Source: Streptomyces sp. HM190 (GTDB lineage Bacteria > Actinomycetota > Actinomycetes > Streptomycetales > Streptomycetaceae). From it: 64,000 nt of DNA. A program made the translations under genes and the position numbers. Positions 38,742-47,477 of the stretch are shown here, in pieces (the first letter of the stretch is position 1; every line of letters begins with the position of its first letter). The DNA lies in the NCBI RefSeq assembly GCF_009857135.1, contig NZ_CP047318.1, forward strand, positions 2,046,001 through 2,110,000, given 5' to 3'. The notes under the pieces were generated by a model, which did no database searches, was not told the DNA's origin, and worked only from the letters and a program-made list of their open reading frames with translations.

Positions 38742-39446
38742 TCACAGGGTGGGTGGGTGCAGGGTGAAGCGGGCGTCGACCTGGGCGTGGATGTGCTGGC
38801 GTTCGGGTTCGAGGTCGAGGGGGGCTGGGGCGGCGTCCGTCTTGGGGTGGGTGAGGGTGCGGGTGTGGGCGGCGGGGTGGAGGGGTTCGGGGGTTTCGGT
38901 GCCGAGGTCGGCGAGTTCGACGAGGGCGGCGAGGGTGGTGCCGAGTGCTTCGGCGTATTCGCGGGCGCGTCGGACGGCTTCGTGGACGGCTTGTCGGCGG
39001 GCTTGGCGGTGGGCGGGTGAGTCGGGGCGGAGGGTCCAGGTGGGGCCGTCGACGTGGGTGAGGTCGAGGTCGGCGAGCTGGGTGGTGAGTTCGCCGAGGG
39101 CGGTGAAGTCGGTGAGGTCGGCGGTGAGGTGGATGCGTCCGTGGTAGGCGTGGACGCGTTCGCCGCGGCCTTTCTCCTTGAGTTCGGGGGTGAGGGAGAA
39201 GGTGCCGGTCTGCAGGCGTTCGACGGCGTCGCCGTAGCTTCTGACGAGGTCGAGGGCGGTGGTGTTGCGGCGGGTGAGGTCGTCGAGGGCGGTGCGGCGG
39301 TCCTTGCCGCGGGCGGTGACGGTGATGCCGATGCGGGCGATCTCGGGGTCGACGACCAGGTGGGCTTCGCCGCGGACGGCGAGGCGGGGGGCGTCGGGGG
39401 TGCCGTAGGGGGCGGCGGTGGGGTGGGGTGCGGGGGTGTCGGTCAT
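38742..39446 (-). CDS. SIMPL (DUF541) domain protein
   Basis: A 234-residue protein of the SIMPL family, typically periplasmic or cytosolic proteins of unclear role. The family pattern is seen in LAVRGEAHLVVDPEIARIGI, TVTARGKDRRTALDDLTRRN, GTFSLTPELKEKGRGERVHA and REYAEALGTTLAALVELADL. No signal peptide is evident, so this member probably stays inside the cell. ATG at 39446 gives MTDTPAPHPTAAP. It is divergent from the nucleotidase gene. Confidence 0.85.
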   Translation of the reverse strand: MTDTPAPHPTAAPYGTPDAPRLAVRGEAHLVVDPEIARIGITVTARGKDRRTALDDLTRRNTTALDLVRSYGDAVERLQTGTFSLTPELKEKGRGERVHAYHGRIHLTADLTDFTALGELTTQLADLDLTHVDGPTWTLRPDSPAHRQARRQAVHEAVRRAREYAEALGTTLAALVELADLGTETPEPLHPAAHTRTLTHPKTDAAPAPLDLEPERQHIHAQVDARFTLHPPTL

Positions 39447-39640
39447 ACGTCCCACTCTGTCACCGGGGGTCCGGTTGGGGTGGGGTGCTGTGGGGTGCCG
39501 GTCATCAGATCGCAACCTGGGGGGTCTGTTGCCGTGTGGAATGTACGGGTCAGAATCTACGCGCGTTGTCGCGTGTGGCCTTTTTTCTTGTTCGCTGTTC
39601 TACGCGCGTCGAGATCCCGTTCCTCCCGAGGAGTACCGAT

Positions 39641-41449
39641 ATGGCCTTGAACCGCCGGAAGTTCCTGAAGAAGTCAGCCGTGACCGGTGCCGGCGTGGCC
39701 ATCGCCGGTTCGGCTCTGGCGCCGAGCGCGCAGGCGGCCGAGGCGACCGGCGGGAGGGAGAAGACCCCGAAGCGGTACCGGTTCACCGTGATGGGGACGA
39801 CGGACCTGCACGGCAACGTCTTCAACTGGGACTACTTCACGGACAAGGAGTTCGACGACAAGGCGCACAACGATGTCGGCCTCGCGAAGATCTCGACTCT
39901 GGTGAACCAGGTCCGCAAGGAGAAGGGGCGCGGCAATACGCTCCTCATCGACGCCGGTGACACCATTCAGGGCACGCAGTTGTCGTACTACTACGCGAAG
40001 GTGGACCCGATCACGGCCAAGGGTGGTCCGGTCCACCCGATGGCGCAGGCCATGAACGCGATCGACTACGACGCGGCGGCGCTCGGGAACCATGAGTTCA
40101 ACTACGGCATTCCGGTGCTGCGGAAGTTCCAGGAGCAGTGTCGTTTCCCGCTGCTGGGTGCGAACGCGCTGGACGCGAAGACGTTGCGTCCGGCGTTCCC
40201 GCCGTTCAGCATGCACCGGCTGCGGACGCCGTTCGGGCGTGATGTGAAGGTGGCGGTGCTGGGTCTGACGAACCCGGGGATCGCGATCTGGGACAAGGCG
40301 AACGTGCAGGGGAAGATGACGTTCCCGGGTCTGGAGGAGCAGGCGGCGAAGTGGGTGCCGAAGCTCCGGTCGATGGGCGCGGACGTCGTCATCGTGTCGG
40401 CGCACAGCGGTTCGTCGGGGACGTCGTCGTACGGTGACCAGCTGCCGTACGTGGAGAACGCGGCGGGGCTGGTGGCGGAGCAGGTGCCGGGGATCGACGC
40501 GATCCTGGTGGGGCACGCGCACACGGAGATCCCGGAGTACTTCGTCACCAACAGGAAGACCGGCAAGCAGGTGGTGCTGTCGGAGCCGCTCAAGTGGGGT
40601 CAGCGGCTGACGCTGTTCGACTTCGAGATGGTGTGGAGCCGGGGCTGCTGGAAGGTCGAGAAGGTCGGCTCGAAGGTTCTCAACTCCAACGCGGTGGAGG
40701 AGGACCCGAAGATCGTGAGGCTGTTGTCGGACGAGCACGCGAAGGTCGTGACGTACGTCAACCAGGTGATCGGTACGAACGCCGCGGAGATGACGTCGGT
40801 GGAGGCGCCGTACAAGGACGTCCCGATCATCGATCTGATCAACCACATTCAGGCGGACACGGTGAGGCAGGCGCTGGCGTCGTCGGAGTACGCGTCGCTG
40901 CCGGTGCTGTCGCAGGCCGCCGCGTTCTCCCGTAGCGCGGTGATCCCGGCGGGGAACGTCACGATCCGTGATGTCGCGGGTCTGTACGTCTTCGAGAACA
41001 CGCTGGAGGCGCGTCTGATGACAGGTGCGCAGATGAAGGCGTATCTGGAGTTCTCGGCGAACTATTTCGTGCAGACGGGGCCGGACGCGGTGGTGGACCC
41101 GGCGAAGCTGACGAACGCGAACGGTACGCCGGACTACAACTACGACGCGGTGAGTGGTCTGTCGTACGAGATCGACATCGCGCAGCCGGCGGGTTCGCGG
41201 ATCAGGAACGTGCGGTTCGAGGGTGCGCCGCTGGCGGACGACCGGAAGTTCGTGTTCGCGGTGAACAACTACCGGGCCAACGGCGGCGGCAACTTCCCGC
41301 ATGTGGCGGCGGCGCCGGTGCTGTGGTCGAACTCGGACGAGATCCGCAACACGATGATCGCGTGGGTGAAGGCGAAGGGGTCGATCGACCCGGCGGCGTT
41401 CGCGTCGGTGGACTGGGTGCTGACGCGGAACGGTACGCCGGTCTTCTAG
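39641..41449 (+). CDS. Secreted bifunctional metallophosphatase/5'-nucleotidase
   Basis: A 602-residue Tat-exported enzyme: NRRKFLKKSAVTGAGVAIAG is a twin-arginine signal ending ALAPSAQAA. The N-terminal calcineurin-type phosphatase has TTDLHGNVFNWDYF, DAGDTIQGTQLSYY, ALGNHEFNYG and ILVGHAHTEIP, which bind two metal ions; the C-terminal 5'-nucleotidase domain carries FENTLEARLMTGAQMKAYLE and FAVNNYRANGGGNFPH. It should recover phosphate and nucleosides from extracellular nucleotides. ATG at 39641 follows CGAGGAG. Single gene; control by phosphate is plausible but no PHO box is evident. Confidence 0.92.
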   Translation: MALNRRKFLKKSAVTGAGVAIAGSALAPSAQAAEATGGREKTPKRYRFTVMGTTDLHGNVFNWDYFTDKEFDDKAHNDVGLAKISTLVNQVRKEKGRGNTLLIDAGDTIQGTQLSYYYAKVDPITAKGGPVHPMAQAMNAIDYDAAALGNHEFNYGIPVLRKFQEQCRFPLLGANALDAKTLRPAFPPFSMHRLRTPFGRDVKVAVLGLTNPGIAIWDKANVQGKMTFPGLEEQAAKWVPKLRSMGADVVIVSAHSGSSGTSSYGDQLPYVENAAGLVAEQVPGIDAILVGHAHTEIPEYFVTNRKTGKQVVLSEPLKWGQRLTLFDFEMVWSRGCWKVEKVGSKVLNSNAVEEDPKIVRLLSDEHAKVVTYVNQVIGTNAAEMTSVEAPYKDVPIIDLINHIQADTVRQALASSEYASLPVLSQAAAFSRSAVIPAGNVTIRDVAGLYVFENTLEARLMTGAQMKAYLEFSANYFVQTGPDAVVDPAKLTNANGTPDYNYDAVSGLSYEIDIAQPAGSRIRNVRFEGAPLADDRKFVFAVNNYRANGGGNFPHVAAAPVLWSNSDEIRNTMIAWVKAKGSIDPAAFASVDWVLTRNGTPVF

Positions 41450-41458
41450 GGTGCGGTT

Positions 41459-41491
41459 CCCGCCTGGCGGGTCCGGTTCCCGCCTGGCGGG
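41459..41491. repeat. Two tandem copies of a small palindrome
   Basis: The unit TTCCCGCCTGGCGGG, itself a palindrome (CCCGCC/GGCGGG), occurs twice in tandem just after the nucleotidase stop. It can form two short hairpins and probably acts as the terminator for that gene. Confidence 0.65.
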
Positions 41492-41570
41492 AGTGACAGG
41501 TCGACGGCGTCGGCGCCCGGTGGGTGCGTCGGCGCCGTCGGCGTGTGTGCGGTGGCCGTGCCGGTGGCGG

Positions 41571-43004
41571 TCAGCGCACGTCGGCCAGCGGGGTCAGGGG
41601 GCCCGTGCTCTTCTCGTCCCGGGCGTGGGGGATGTGGGGCCGGGGTTCGAGGCCGAAGGTGGTGAAGGCGGTGCGGCTGGGCAGGGGGTAGGGCTCCTTG
41701 CCGGTGAGGGTGTTGAGGATGGTGGCGCTGCGCCAGGCGGCGAGGCCCAGGTCGGGGGTGCCGACGCCGTGGGTGTGGAGTTCGGCGTTCTGGACGTGGA
41801 GGTGGCAGCCGGAGGCGGTGACCGACGGGTCGAGGACCATGCGGAAGTGTGCGTCGACCTTGGGGCGGTCGTGGCTGTCGCGGCGGATGTAGGGGTCGAG
41901 GCCGGCGAGGAGGCGGTCGAGGGGGCGTTCGCGGTAGCCGGTGGCGAGGACGACGGCGTCGGTGGTGAGGCGCGAGCGGGTGCCCTGCTCGGTGTGTTCG
42001 AGGTGGAGTTCGACCTTGGTGGTGGCGAGGCGGCCGGCGGTGCGGACGTGGACGCCGGGGGTGAGGACGGTGTCGGGCCAGCCTCCGTCGAGGGTGCGGC
42101 GGTAGAGCTCGTCGTGGATGGCGGCGATGGTGTCGGTGCCGATGCCCTTGTGGAGGCGCCACTGGCCGGCGACGAGCCGGTCGCGGGTGGTTTCGGCGAG
42201 GGCGTGGAAGTAGTGGGTGTAGTCGGGGGTGAAGTGTTCCAGGCCCAGCTTGGAGTACTCCATGGGGGCGAACGCCTCGGTGCGGCCCAGCCAGTGGAGG
42301 CGTTCGCGGCCGGCGGGCCGGTGGCGCAGCAGGTCGAGGAAGATCTCGGCGCCGGACTGGCCGGCGCCGATGACGGTGACGTGTCCGGCGGTGAGGAGGT
42401 GGTCGCGGGCGTCCAGGTAGTCGGCGGCGTGGAGGACGGGGACGCCGGGGGCTTCGGCGAGTGGCTTGAGGGGTTCGGGTACGAAGGGTTCGGTGCCGAC
42501 GCCGAGGACGACGTTGCGGGTGTAGGTGCGGCCGAGTGCCGTGTCGCCGTCGGTGTCGAGGCGGGTGAAGTCGACCTCGAAGAGGTCGTGTTCGGGGTTC
42601 CACCGGACGGAGTCGACCTGGTGGCCGAAGTGGAGGCCGGGGAGGTTGTCGCTGACCCAGCGGCAGTAGGCGTCGTACTCGGCGCGCTGGATGTGGAACC
42701 GTTCGGCGAAGTAGAAGGGGAAGAGCCGGTCTTGGGCCTTGAGGTAGTTGAGGAACGACCAGGGGCTGGCGGGGTCGGCGAGGGTCACGAGGTCGGCGAG
42801 GAAGGGGACCTGGAGGGTGGTGCCCTCGATGAGCTGGCCGGGGTGCCAGTCGAAGCGGGGGCGTTGTTCGTAGAAGACGGCGTCGAGTTCGGTGAGGGGG
42901 TGGGCGAGGGCGGCGAGGGAGAGGTTGGCGGGGCCGATGCCCACGCCGACGACGTCGCGGGGGGCTTCGGGTGCGGGGTGCGGGGTGGGTGGGGGCGTGC
43001 TCAT
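41571..43004 (-). CDS. Lysine/ornithine/diamine N-hydroxylase (SidA/IucD/PvdA family)
   Basis: A 477-residue flavin monooxygenase that would add oxygen to the terminal amine of a diamine or amino acid, using FAD and NADPH. The FAD site is GVGIGPANLSLAAL at the N-terminus, the family block is FDWHPGQLIEGTTLQVPFLA, the NADPH site is VTVIGAGQSGAEIFLDLL, and VVLATGYRERPLD is the C-terminal ATGY motif. It overlaps the decarboxylase gene by four bases (ATGA), which strongly suggests the hydroxylated substrate is the diamine made by that enzyme, as for DesB with DesA. No acyltransferase or NIS synthetase follows, and no iron box was seen upstream of the pair. Confidence 0.88.
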   Translation of the reverse strand: MSTPPPTPHPAPEAPRDVVGVGIGPANLSLAALAHPLTELDAVFYEQRPRFDWHPGQLIEGTTLQVPFLADLVTLADPASPWSFLNYLKAQDRLFPFYFAERFHIQRAEYDAYCRWVSDNLPGLHFGHQVDSVRWNPEHDLFEVDFTRLDTDGDTALGRTYTRNVVLGVGTEPFVPEPLKPLAEAPGVPVLHAADYLDARDHLLTAGHVTVIGAGQSGAEIFLDLLRHRPAGRERLHWLGRTEAFAPMEYSKLGLEHFTPDYTHYFHALAETTRDRLVAGQWRLHKGIGTDTIAAIHDELYRRTLDGGWPDTVLTPGVHVRTAGRLATTKVELHLEHTEQGTRSRLTTDAVVLATGYRERPLDRLLAGLDPYIRRDSHDRPKVDAHFRMVLDPSVTASGCHLHVQNAELHTHGVGTPDLGLAAWRSATILNTLTGKEPYPLPSRTAFTTFGLEPRPHIPHARDEKSTGPLTPLADVR

Positions 43005-44389
43005 GTCGGGGTGTGTCCTTCGGGGAGGTCCGCGGCGGCGGTGTTCGCGTGTTCCACGAGTGTGAGGAGGGCGGTGAGGTCGCCGGGCCGGGTGTGAGGG
43101 TTGAGCAGGGTGGTCTTGAGCCAGAGCCGGCCGTCGAGGGTGGCGCGGCCGAGGACGGCCCGGCCGTCGTGCAGGAGTGTTCGTCGTAGGGCGGCGACGG
43201 TGTCGTCGGCGGCGTGGGTGGGCCGGAACAGGACCGTGCTGATGGTGGGGTGGTCGTACAGCTCGAAGCCGGGGTGGGCGTCGATGAGTGCGGCGAACTC
43301 GTGGGCGAGGTCGCAGACCTGGTCGACGAGGGTGCCGAGTCCCGTGCGGCCGAGGGTCTTGAGGGTGGCCGCGATCTTGAGGATGTCGGGGCGGCGGGTG
43401 GTGCGCAGAGAGCGGCCGAGGAGGTCGGGCAGGCCGGCTTCGGTGTCGTCGTCGGCGTTGAGGTAGTCGGCGCGGTGGCCGAGTGCGGCGAGGTCGGCGG
43501 TGTCGCGGACGGTGAGGAGTCCGGCGGCGACGGGCTGCCAGCCGAGTTTGTGCAGGTCGAGGGTGACGGTGTGGGCGCGGTCCAGGGCGGTGAGCCGGGG
43601 GCGGTGGCGGGTGCTGAAGAGGAGTCCTCCGCCGTAGGCGGCGTCGATGTGGAGGCGGGCACCGTGGGCGGCGCAGAGGTCGGCGACGGCGGGGAGCGGG
43701 TCGATGAGTCCGGCGTCGGTGGTGCCGGCGGTCGCGGCGACGAGCAGGGGGCCGCGGAGGCGGCTGAGGGTGTGGTCGAGGGCGGCGGGGTCGAGGGTGC
43801 CGGCCGGGGTGGGGACGACGACGGGTTCGGGCAGGCCGAGGAGCCAGGCGGCGCGGGGCAGGGAGTGGTGGGCGTTGGCGCCGTGGACGAGTCGTGTGCC
43901 GGTGTGGGCCTCGCGGGCGAGGAGGACGGCGAGTTGGTTGGACTCGGTGCCGCCGGTGGTGACGAGGGCGTCGGCGGCGCCGGTCTCGGCGGCGAGGGCG
44001 CGGGTGACGAGGGCTTCGAGGGCGGAGGCGGCGGGGGCCTGGTCCCAGGAGTCCAGCGACGGGTTCAGTACGGAGGCGGCGAGGTCGGCGGCGGTGGCGA
44101 CCGCCAGGGGCGGGGTGTGGAGGTGGGCCGCGCACAGGGGGTCGGCGGGGTCGGCGGTGCCGGCGGCGAGGGCGTGGACCAGCCGCCGTAGCGCCCCCGG
44201 GTCCCCTTCGTCGGGCAGTGGGTCGCCGAGCGCGTCCCGTACGGCCGCGGCGACCGCTTCCGGCCCGCCGGCGGGCAGCGGGCCGCCCCTCGCGTGGGCC
44301 CCGTCCCGCAGCGCGCCGAGCACGGTGTCGAGCAACGGCCGCAGCGCGTCGGGGCCTTGGGGGCCTGAGGCGAGGGGCGGGCGGGTCAT
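43001..44389 (-). CDS. PLP-dependent decarboxylase (DesA / diaminobutyrate decarboxylase type)
   Basis: A 462-residue group II PLP decarboxylase. The substrate and cofactor blocks are NPSLDSWDQAPAASALEALV, VTTGGTESNQLAVLLARE, HIDAAYGGGLL (Asp249 to the pyridine nitrogen) and TLDLHKLGWQP with Lys281 as the Schiff-base lysine. Relatives make cadaverine from lysine (DesA) or 1,3-diaminopropane from diaminobutyrate; the substrate cannot be fixed from sequence alone. ATG at 44389 has GGAGG five bases upstream. It is the first gene of a two-gene unit with the N-hydroxylase, resembling siderophore pathways but separate from a full desABCD cluster. Confidence 0.87.
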   Translation of the reverse strand: MTRPPLASGPQGPDALRPLLDTVLGALRDGAHARGGPLPAGGPEAVAAAVRDALGDPLPDEGDPGALRRLVHALAAGTADPADPLCAAHLHTPPLAVATAADLAASVLNPSLDSWDQAPAASALEALVTRALAAETGAADALVTTGGTESNQLAVLLAREAHTGTRLVHGANAHHSLPRAAWLLGLPEPVVVPTPAGTLDPAALDHTLSRLRGPLLVAATAGTTDAGLIDPLPAVADLCAAHGARLHIDAAYGGGLLFSTRHRPRLTALDRAHTVTLDLHKLGWQPVAAGLLTVRDTADLAALGHRADYLNADDDTEAGLPDLLGRSLRTTRRPDILKIAATLKTLGRTGLGTLVDQVCDLAHEFAALIDAHPGFELYDHPTISTVLFRPTHAADDTVAALRRTLLHDGRAVLGRATLDGRLWLKTTLLNPHTRPGDLTALLTLVEHANTAAADLPEGHTPT

Positions 44390-44530
44390 GGGGTCCTCCG
44401 GGGCGCGGGGGTCCCATTTTGTACGCCGATCGGGTGCTCGGACCCGGAACTGCCGCCGAATACCACCGAAAGAGCGTACGGCGGCGCCCCGGGCCGCCGC
44501 CGGTACACGGGCCCCGGTCACGCCGGTCAC

Positions 44531-44558
44531 CCGGCGCCCGTGGGCCCGCGGGCGCCGG
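44531..44558. other. Stable hairpin between desA-like gene and pepN
   Basis: A perfect 10-bp stem (CCGGCGCCCG with CGGGCGCCGG) and 8-base loop about 270 bases downstream of the pepN stop. It may be a distal pepN terminator or insulate the decarboxylase promoter. The rest of the 435-base gap holds the tandem repeats listed next and no gene. Confidence 0.5.
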
Positions 44559-44560
44559 GC

Positions 44561-44700
44561 CTCGCACGGCCCGAGGACCACCGACGGCTTCACGCGACCC
44601 GAGGACCAAGACCGGCATAGGACGGCCCGAAGACCGCGACCGGCAACGCACGGTCCGGGGAACCACGACCGGCAACGCGCGGCCCGAAGACCGCGACCGG
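44561..44700. repeat. Five degenerate 28-bp tandem repeats
   Basis: Units end in GACCGG or a close variant and contain CGGCCCGAAGACC; five copies run from 44561 to 44700, one of 29 bases and the others 27 or 28. Because the period is not a multiple of three they are unlikely to be part of a protein gene. Confidence 0.75.
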
Positions 44701-44825
44701 CCGGGCCTGTGGGTCGGTTCGTCCGGCCGGTCCCCGAGCGCGCGGCCGCGGAGTGGTGCTCGCCGGCGGCTGGCCTCGGTGCGACGCCCGCCCCGTGCCG
44801 GACCGCCGGTGTTCTTCGGTGGCGG

Positions 44826-47354
44826 TTACGCGTTCCTGACCTTCAGGGCGCGGCTCAGGTCGTCGAGTTGGTCGACCAGCTTGCGGCGCAGGGCCGGGAT
44901 GGGGGCGGCTTCGGTCAGGCAGCGTTCGCCCAGGGCGAGGGTTTCCGCGTCCACCGTGTGGACGGGGAAGGCCCAGCGTCCGGCGGCCTCCGCGATGGCC
45001 GGGCCCCGCCGGGCGGCCAGCTCGACCGCGTCGGTCCAGTAGCGGTCGACGTACTCCTTGAGGAGTTCCGTCTGTTCGGGCTGCCAGAAGCCCTGGGCGG
45101 TGGCGGTGAAGAGGTAGTTGGAGAGGTCGTCGGTGGTGAACATCGCCTCCCAGGCGGCCTGCTTGGCCTCCGGGTCGGGGAGGGCGGCCCGGCAGCGGGC
45201 GGCGCCTTCCTGGCCGGTGGCGCTGGGGTCGCGGGCCAGCTCCTCGCTGATCGCGTCGGCGTCGACCGCGCCGAGGACGGCGAGCCGGCCGAGGACGCGC
45301 CAGCGCAGCTCGGGGTCGAGTTCGGGGCCGCCGGGGACCGTGCCGTCGGCGAGCCAGGCGGCGATGGTGTCGGGGTGGGCGGCGACGTCGATGAAGTGGC
45401 GTACGGCGGTCAGGCGCAGGCCGGGGTTGTCGCCGTCCTCGGTGCGGCGGATGAGGTCGCGGCACAGGGCGGCGAGGGTGGTCAGGCCGGCGGGGCGCTG
45501 GTCGGGGGTGAGGAAGCGGTCGGCGACCTGGGTGGTGGCGAAGGTGAGGACGCCCTGGACGATGGCGAGGTCGGTCTCGCGGGGCAGGTGGGTGCGGGCG
45601 GCGTCCAGGTAGGCGGTGGGCGGGAGTTCGGCGTCGCGTACGGCGTCGCGCAGGGCGTTCCAGACGACGGCGCGGGTGAGCGGGTCGGGGAGTCCGCTGA
45701 GGTGGCCGGTGACGGTGGTGAAGGAGTCGGGGTCGAAGCGGACCTTGGCGTAGGTGAGGTCGCCGTCGTTGAGCAGGAGCAGGGCGGGGCGTTTGCCGAT
45801 GGGCTGTTCGCCGGTCTGCGGGATGTCGAGGGCGAGGCTCTCGCGGAGGGTCAGGTGGCCCTGGTCGTCGCCGGGGTCGCGGTCGTAGACGCCGACGGTG
45901 ATGTGGTGGGGTCGGCTGCCGGCGTGGTCGACGGTGAGGGTGTAGGTGCTGTCGGTGCCGCGGGTGACCTTGGGGGTGAGGGTGTCGACGCCGGTGGTGC
46001 GCAGCCAGGCGTCGGCCCAGGCGTGGACGTCGCGTTCGGTGGCGCCGGCGAGGTTGTCGATGAAGTCGGCGAGGGTGGCGTTGCCGAAGCGGTGGCGGGT
46101 GAAGTGGGCGTTGATGCCGGCGAGGAAGTCCTTCTCGCCGAGCCAGGCGACGAGCTGGCGCAGCGCGGAGGCGCCCTTGGCGTAGGAGATGCCGTCGAAG
46201 TTGAGGAGGGCGGCGGCGGTGTCGTCGACGTTCTCGGGGGCGACGGGGTGGGTGGAGGGGCGCTGGTCGGCGTCGTAGCCCCAGGCCTTGCGGGCGACGC
46301 CGAAGTCGACCCAGGTGTCGGTGCCCCACTTTCTGGGGGGAGTCCCCCCAGACCCCCCAAGGGTGGCCTCGGTGAGGGTCTGGTAGCCCATGTACTCGGC
46401 GAAGGACTCGTTGAGCCAGATGTCGTCCCACCACTTGAGGGTGACGAGGTCGCCGAACCACATGTGGGCCATCTCGTGGGCGATGACCATGGCGCGGGTC
46501 TGGCGTTCGGTGTCGGTGACGGCGGAGCGGTAGACGAACTCGTCGCGGAAGGTGACGAGTCCGGGGTTCTCCATGGCGCCCGCGTTGAACTCGGGGACGA
46601 ACGCCTGGTCGTAGGAGTCGAAGGGGTACGGCTCCTCGAACTTCTCGTGGTAGCGGTCGAAGCAGGCGCGGGTGACGTCGAGGATCTCGTCGGCGTCGGT
46701 GTCGAGGTAGGGGGCCAGGGAGCGGCGGCAGTGGATGCCGAAGGGCAGGCCGCGGTGTTCGGTGCGCACGGAGTGCCAGGGGCCGGCGGCGACGGCGACG
46801 AGATAGGTGGAGATGAGGGGGGTGGTGGCGGCGCGCCAGGTGCCGTCGTCCTGCTGGGCGGTGATGCCGTTGGCGAGGACGGTCCAGCCCTCGGGGGCCG
46901 TGACGGTCAGGTCGAAGACGGCCTTGAGGTCGGGTTGGTCGAACGCGGCGAAGACGCGTTGGACGTCGTCCAGGAACAGCTGGGTGTAGACGTAGGTCTC
47001 ACCGTCGGTGGGGTCGGTGAAGCGGTGCATGCCCTCGCCGGTGCGGGAGTAGCGCATGGCGGCGTCGACGCACAGTTCGTGTTCGCCGGGGGTGAGGCCG
47101 GTGAGCGGCAGGCGGTTGCCGTCGAGCGCCCCGGGGTCGAGGGGCTTGCCGTCGAGGGTGACGGAGCGCAGGTCGGCGGGCTTGAGCTCGACGAAGGTGT
47201 CCGCGGCCTTTTTCTTTCCCCGTACGGTGAAGCGGATGACGGTACGGGAGTCGAAGGTCTCGTCGCCGCGCGTGAGGTCGAGGGTGATCTCGTAGCGGTG
47301 GACGTCGAGGAGCCGGGCACGGGCTTGCGCTTCGTCGCGCGTCAGTACGGACAT
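44826..47354 (-). CDS. pepN: Aminopeptidase N (M1 zinc metallopeptidase)
   Basis: An 842-residue cytosolic aminopeptidase that trims N-terminal residues from peptides. The exopeptidase motif GAMEN is at 259-263, the zinc site HEMAH at 293-297 with the third ligand Glu316 in WLNESFAEYMG, and ERAP1-like C-terminal helices follow (YLDAARTHLPRETDLAIVQG). ATG at 47354 gives MSVLTRDEAQARA, the conserved start. Residues about 332-344 (LGGSGGTPPRKWG) appear to be an in-frame insertion encoded by a palindromic element; the family normally passes directly from EAT to TDTW here. The insertion is near the active-site helix, so activity is likely but should not be assumed. Confidence 0.92.
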   Translation of the reverse strand: MSVLTRDEAQARARLLDVHRYEITLDLTRGDETFDSRTVIRFTVRGKKKAADTFVELKPADLRSVTLDGKPLDPGALDGNRLPLTGLTPGEHELCVDAAMRYSRTGEGMHRFTDPTDGETYVYTQLFLDDVQRVFAAFDQPDLKAVFDLTVTAPEGWTVLANGITAQQDDGTWRAATTPLISTYLVAVAAGPWHSVRTEHRGLPFGIHCRRSLAPYLDTDADEILDVTRACFDRYHEKFEEPYPFDSYDQAFVPEFNAGAMENPGLVTFRDEFVYRSAVTDTERQTRAMVIAHEMAHMWFGDLVTLKWWDDIWLNESFAEYMGYQTLTEATLGGSGGTPPRKWGTDTWVDFGVARKAWGYDADQRPSTHPVAPENVDDTAAALLNFDGISYAKGASALRQLVAWLGEKDFLAGINAHFTRHRFGNATLADFIDNLAGATERDVHAWADAWLRTTGVDTLTPKVTRGTDSTYTLTVDHAGSRPHHITVGVYDRDPGDDQGHLTLRESLALDIPQTGEQPIGKRPALLLLNDGDLTYAKVRFDPDSFTTVTGHLSGLPDPLTRAVVWNALRDAVRDAELPPTAYLDAARTHLPRETDLAIVQGVLTFATTQVADRFLTPDQRPAGLTTLAALCRDLIRRTEDGDNPGLRLTAVRHFIDVAAHPDTIAAWLADGTVPGGPELDPELRWRVLGRLAVLGAVDADAISEELARDPSATGQEGAARCRAALPDPEAKQAAWEAMFTTDDLSNYLFTATAQGFWQPEQTELLKEYVDRYWTDAVELAARRGPAIAEAAGRWAFPVHTVDAETLALGERCLTEAAPIPALRRKLVDQLDDLSRALKVRNA
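46333..46351. repeat. Small palindrome inside pepN
   Basis: CTGGGGGG, AGT, CCCCCCAG form a perfect 8-bp stem with 3-base loop, followed by another run of C. This type of short GC-rich palindrome is usually intergenic in Streptomyces; here it lies inside a coding region and encodes part of the unusual 13-residue stretch of PepN. Confidence 0.8.
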
Positions 47355-47414
47355 GAGGGACATGCTGCCTGATGCCCAGGGCACGGGACAGGGGCGGGCC
47401 GGGTACGCCACCTA

Positions 47415-47477
47415 TGTCCGGTCGTATGCGCCGCGTGCCCGGTCGTATGCGGCCTATGCCCGGTCGTTCGCGCCGTC
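47415..47477. repeat. Three 21-bp tandem repeats
   Basis: Units at 47415, 47436 and 47457 share TGCCCGGTCGTATGCGSC. The stop codon of the response regulator gene (47454) falls inside the second unit, so repeat growth may have changed the C-terminus of that protein. Confidence 0.7.

Noticed and set aside
44390..44480. Iron box (DmdR/IdeR operator) upstream of the DesA-like gene
   Set aside because: No TTAGGTTAGGCTAACCTAA-like palindrome was found on either strand, so iron control is not supported by sequence here.
46331..46361. Possible frameshift or premature stop in pepN at the palindrome
   Set aside because: The reading frame is intact through the element and conserved motifs continue on both sides, so this is an in-frame insertion, not a pseudogene.
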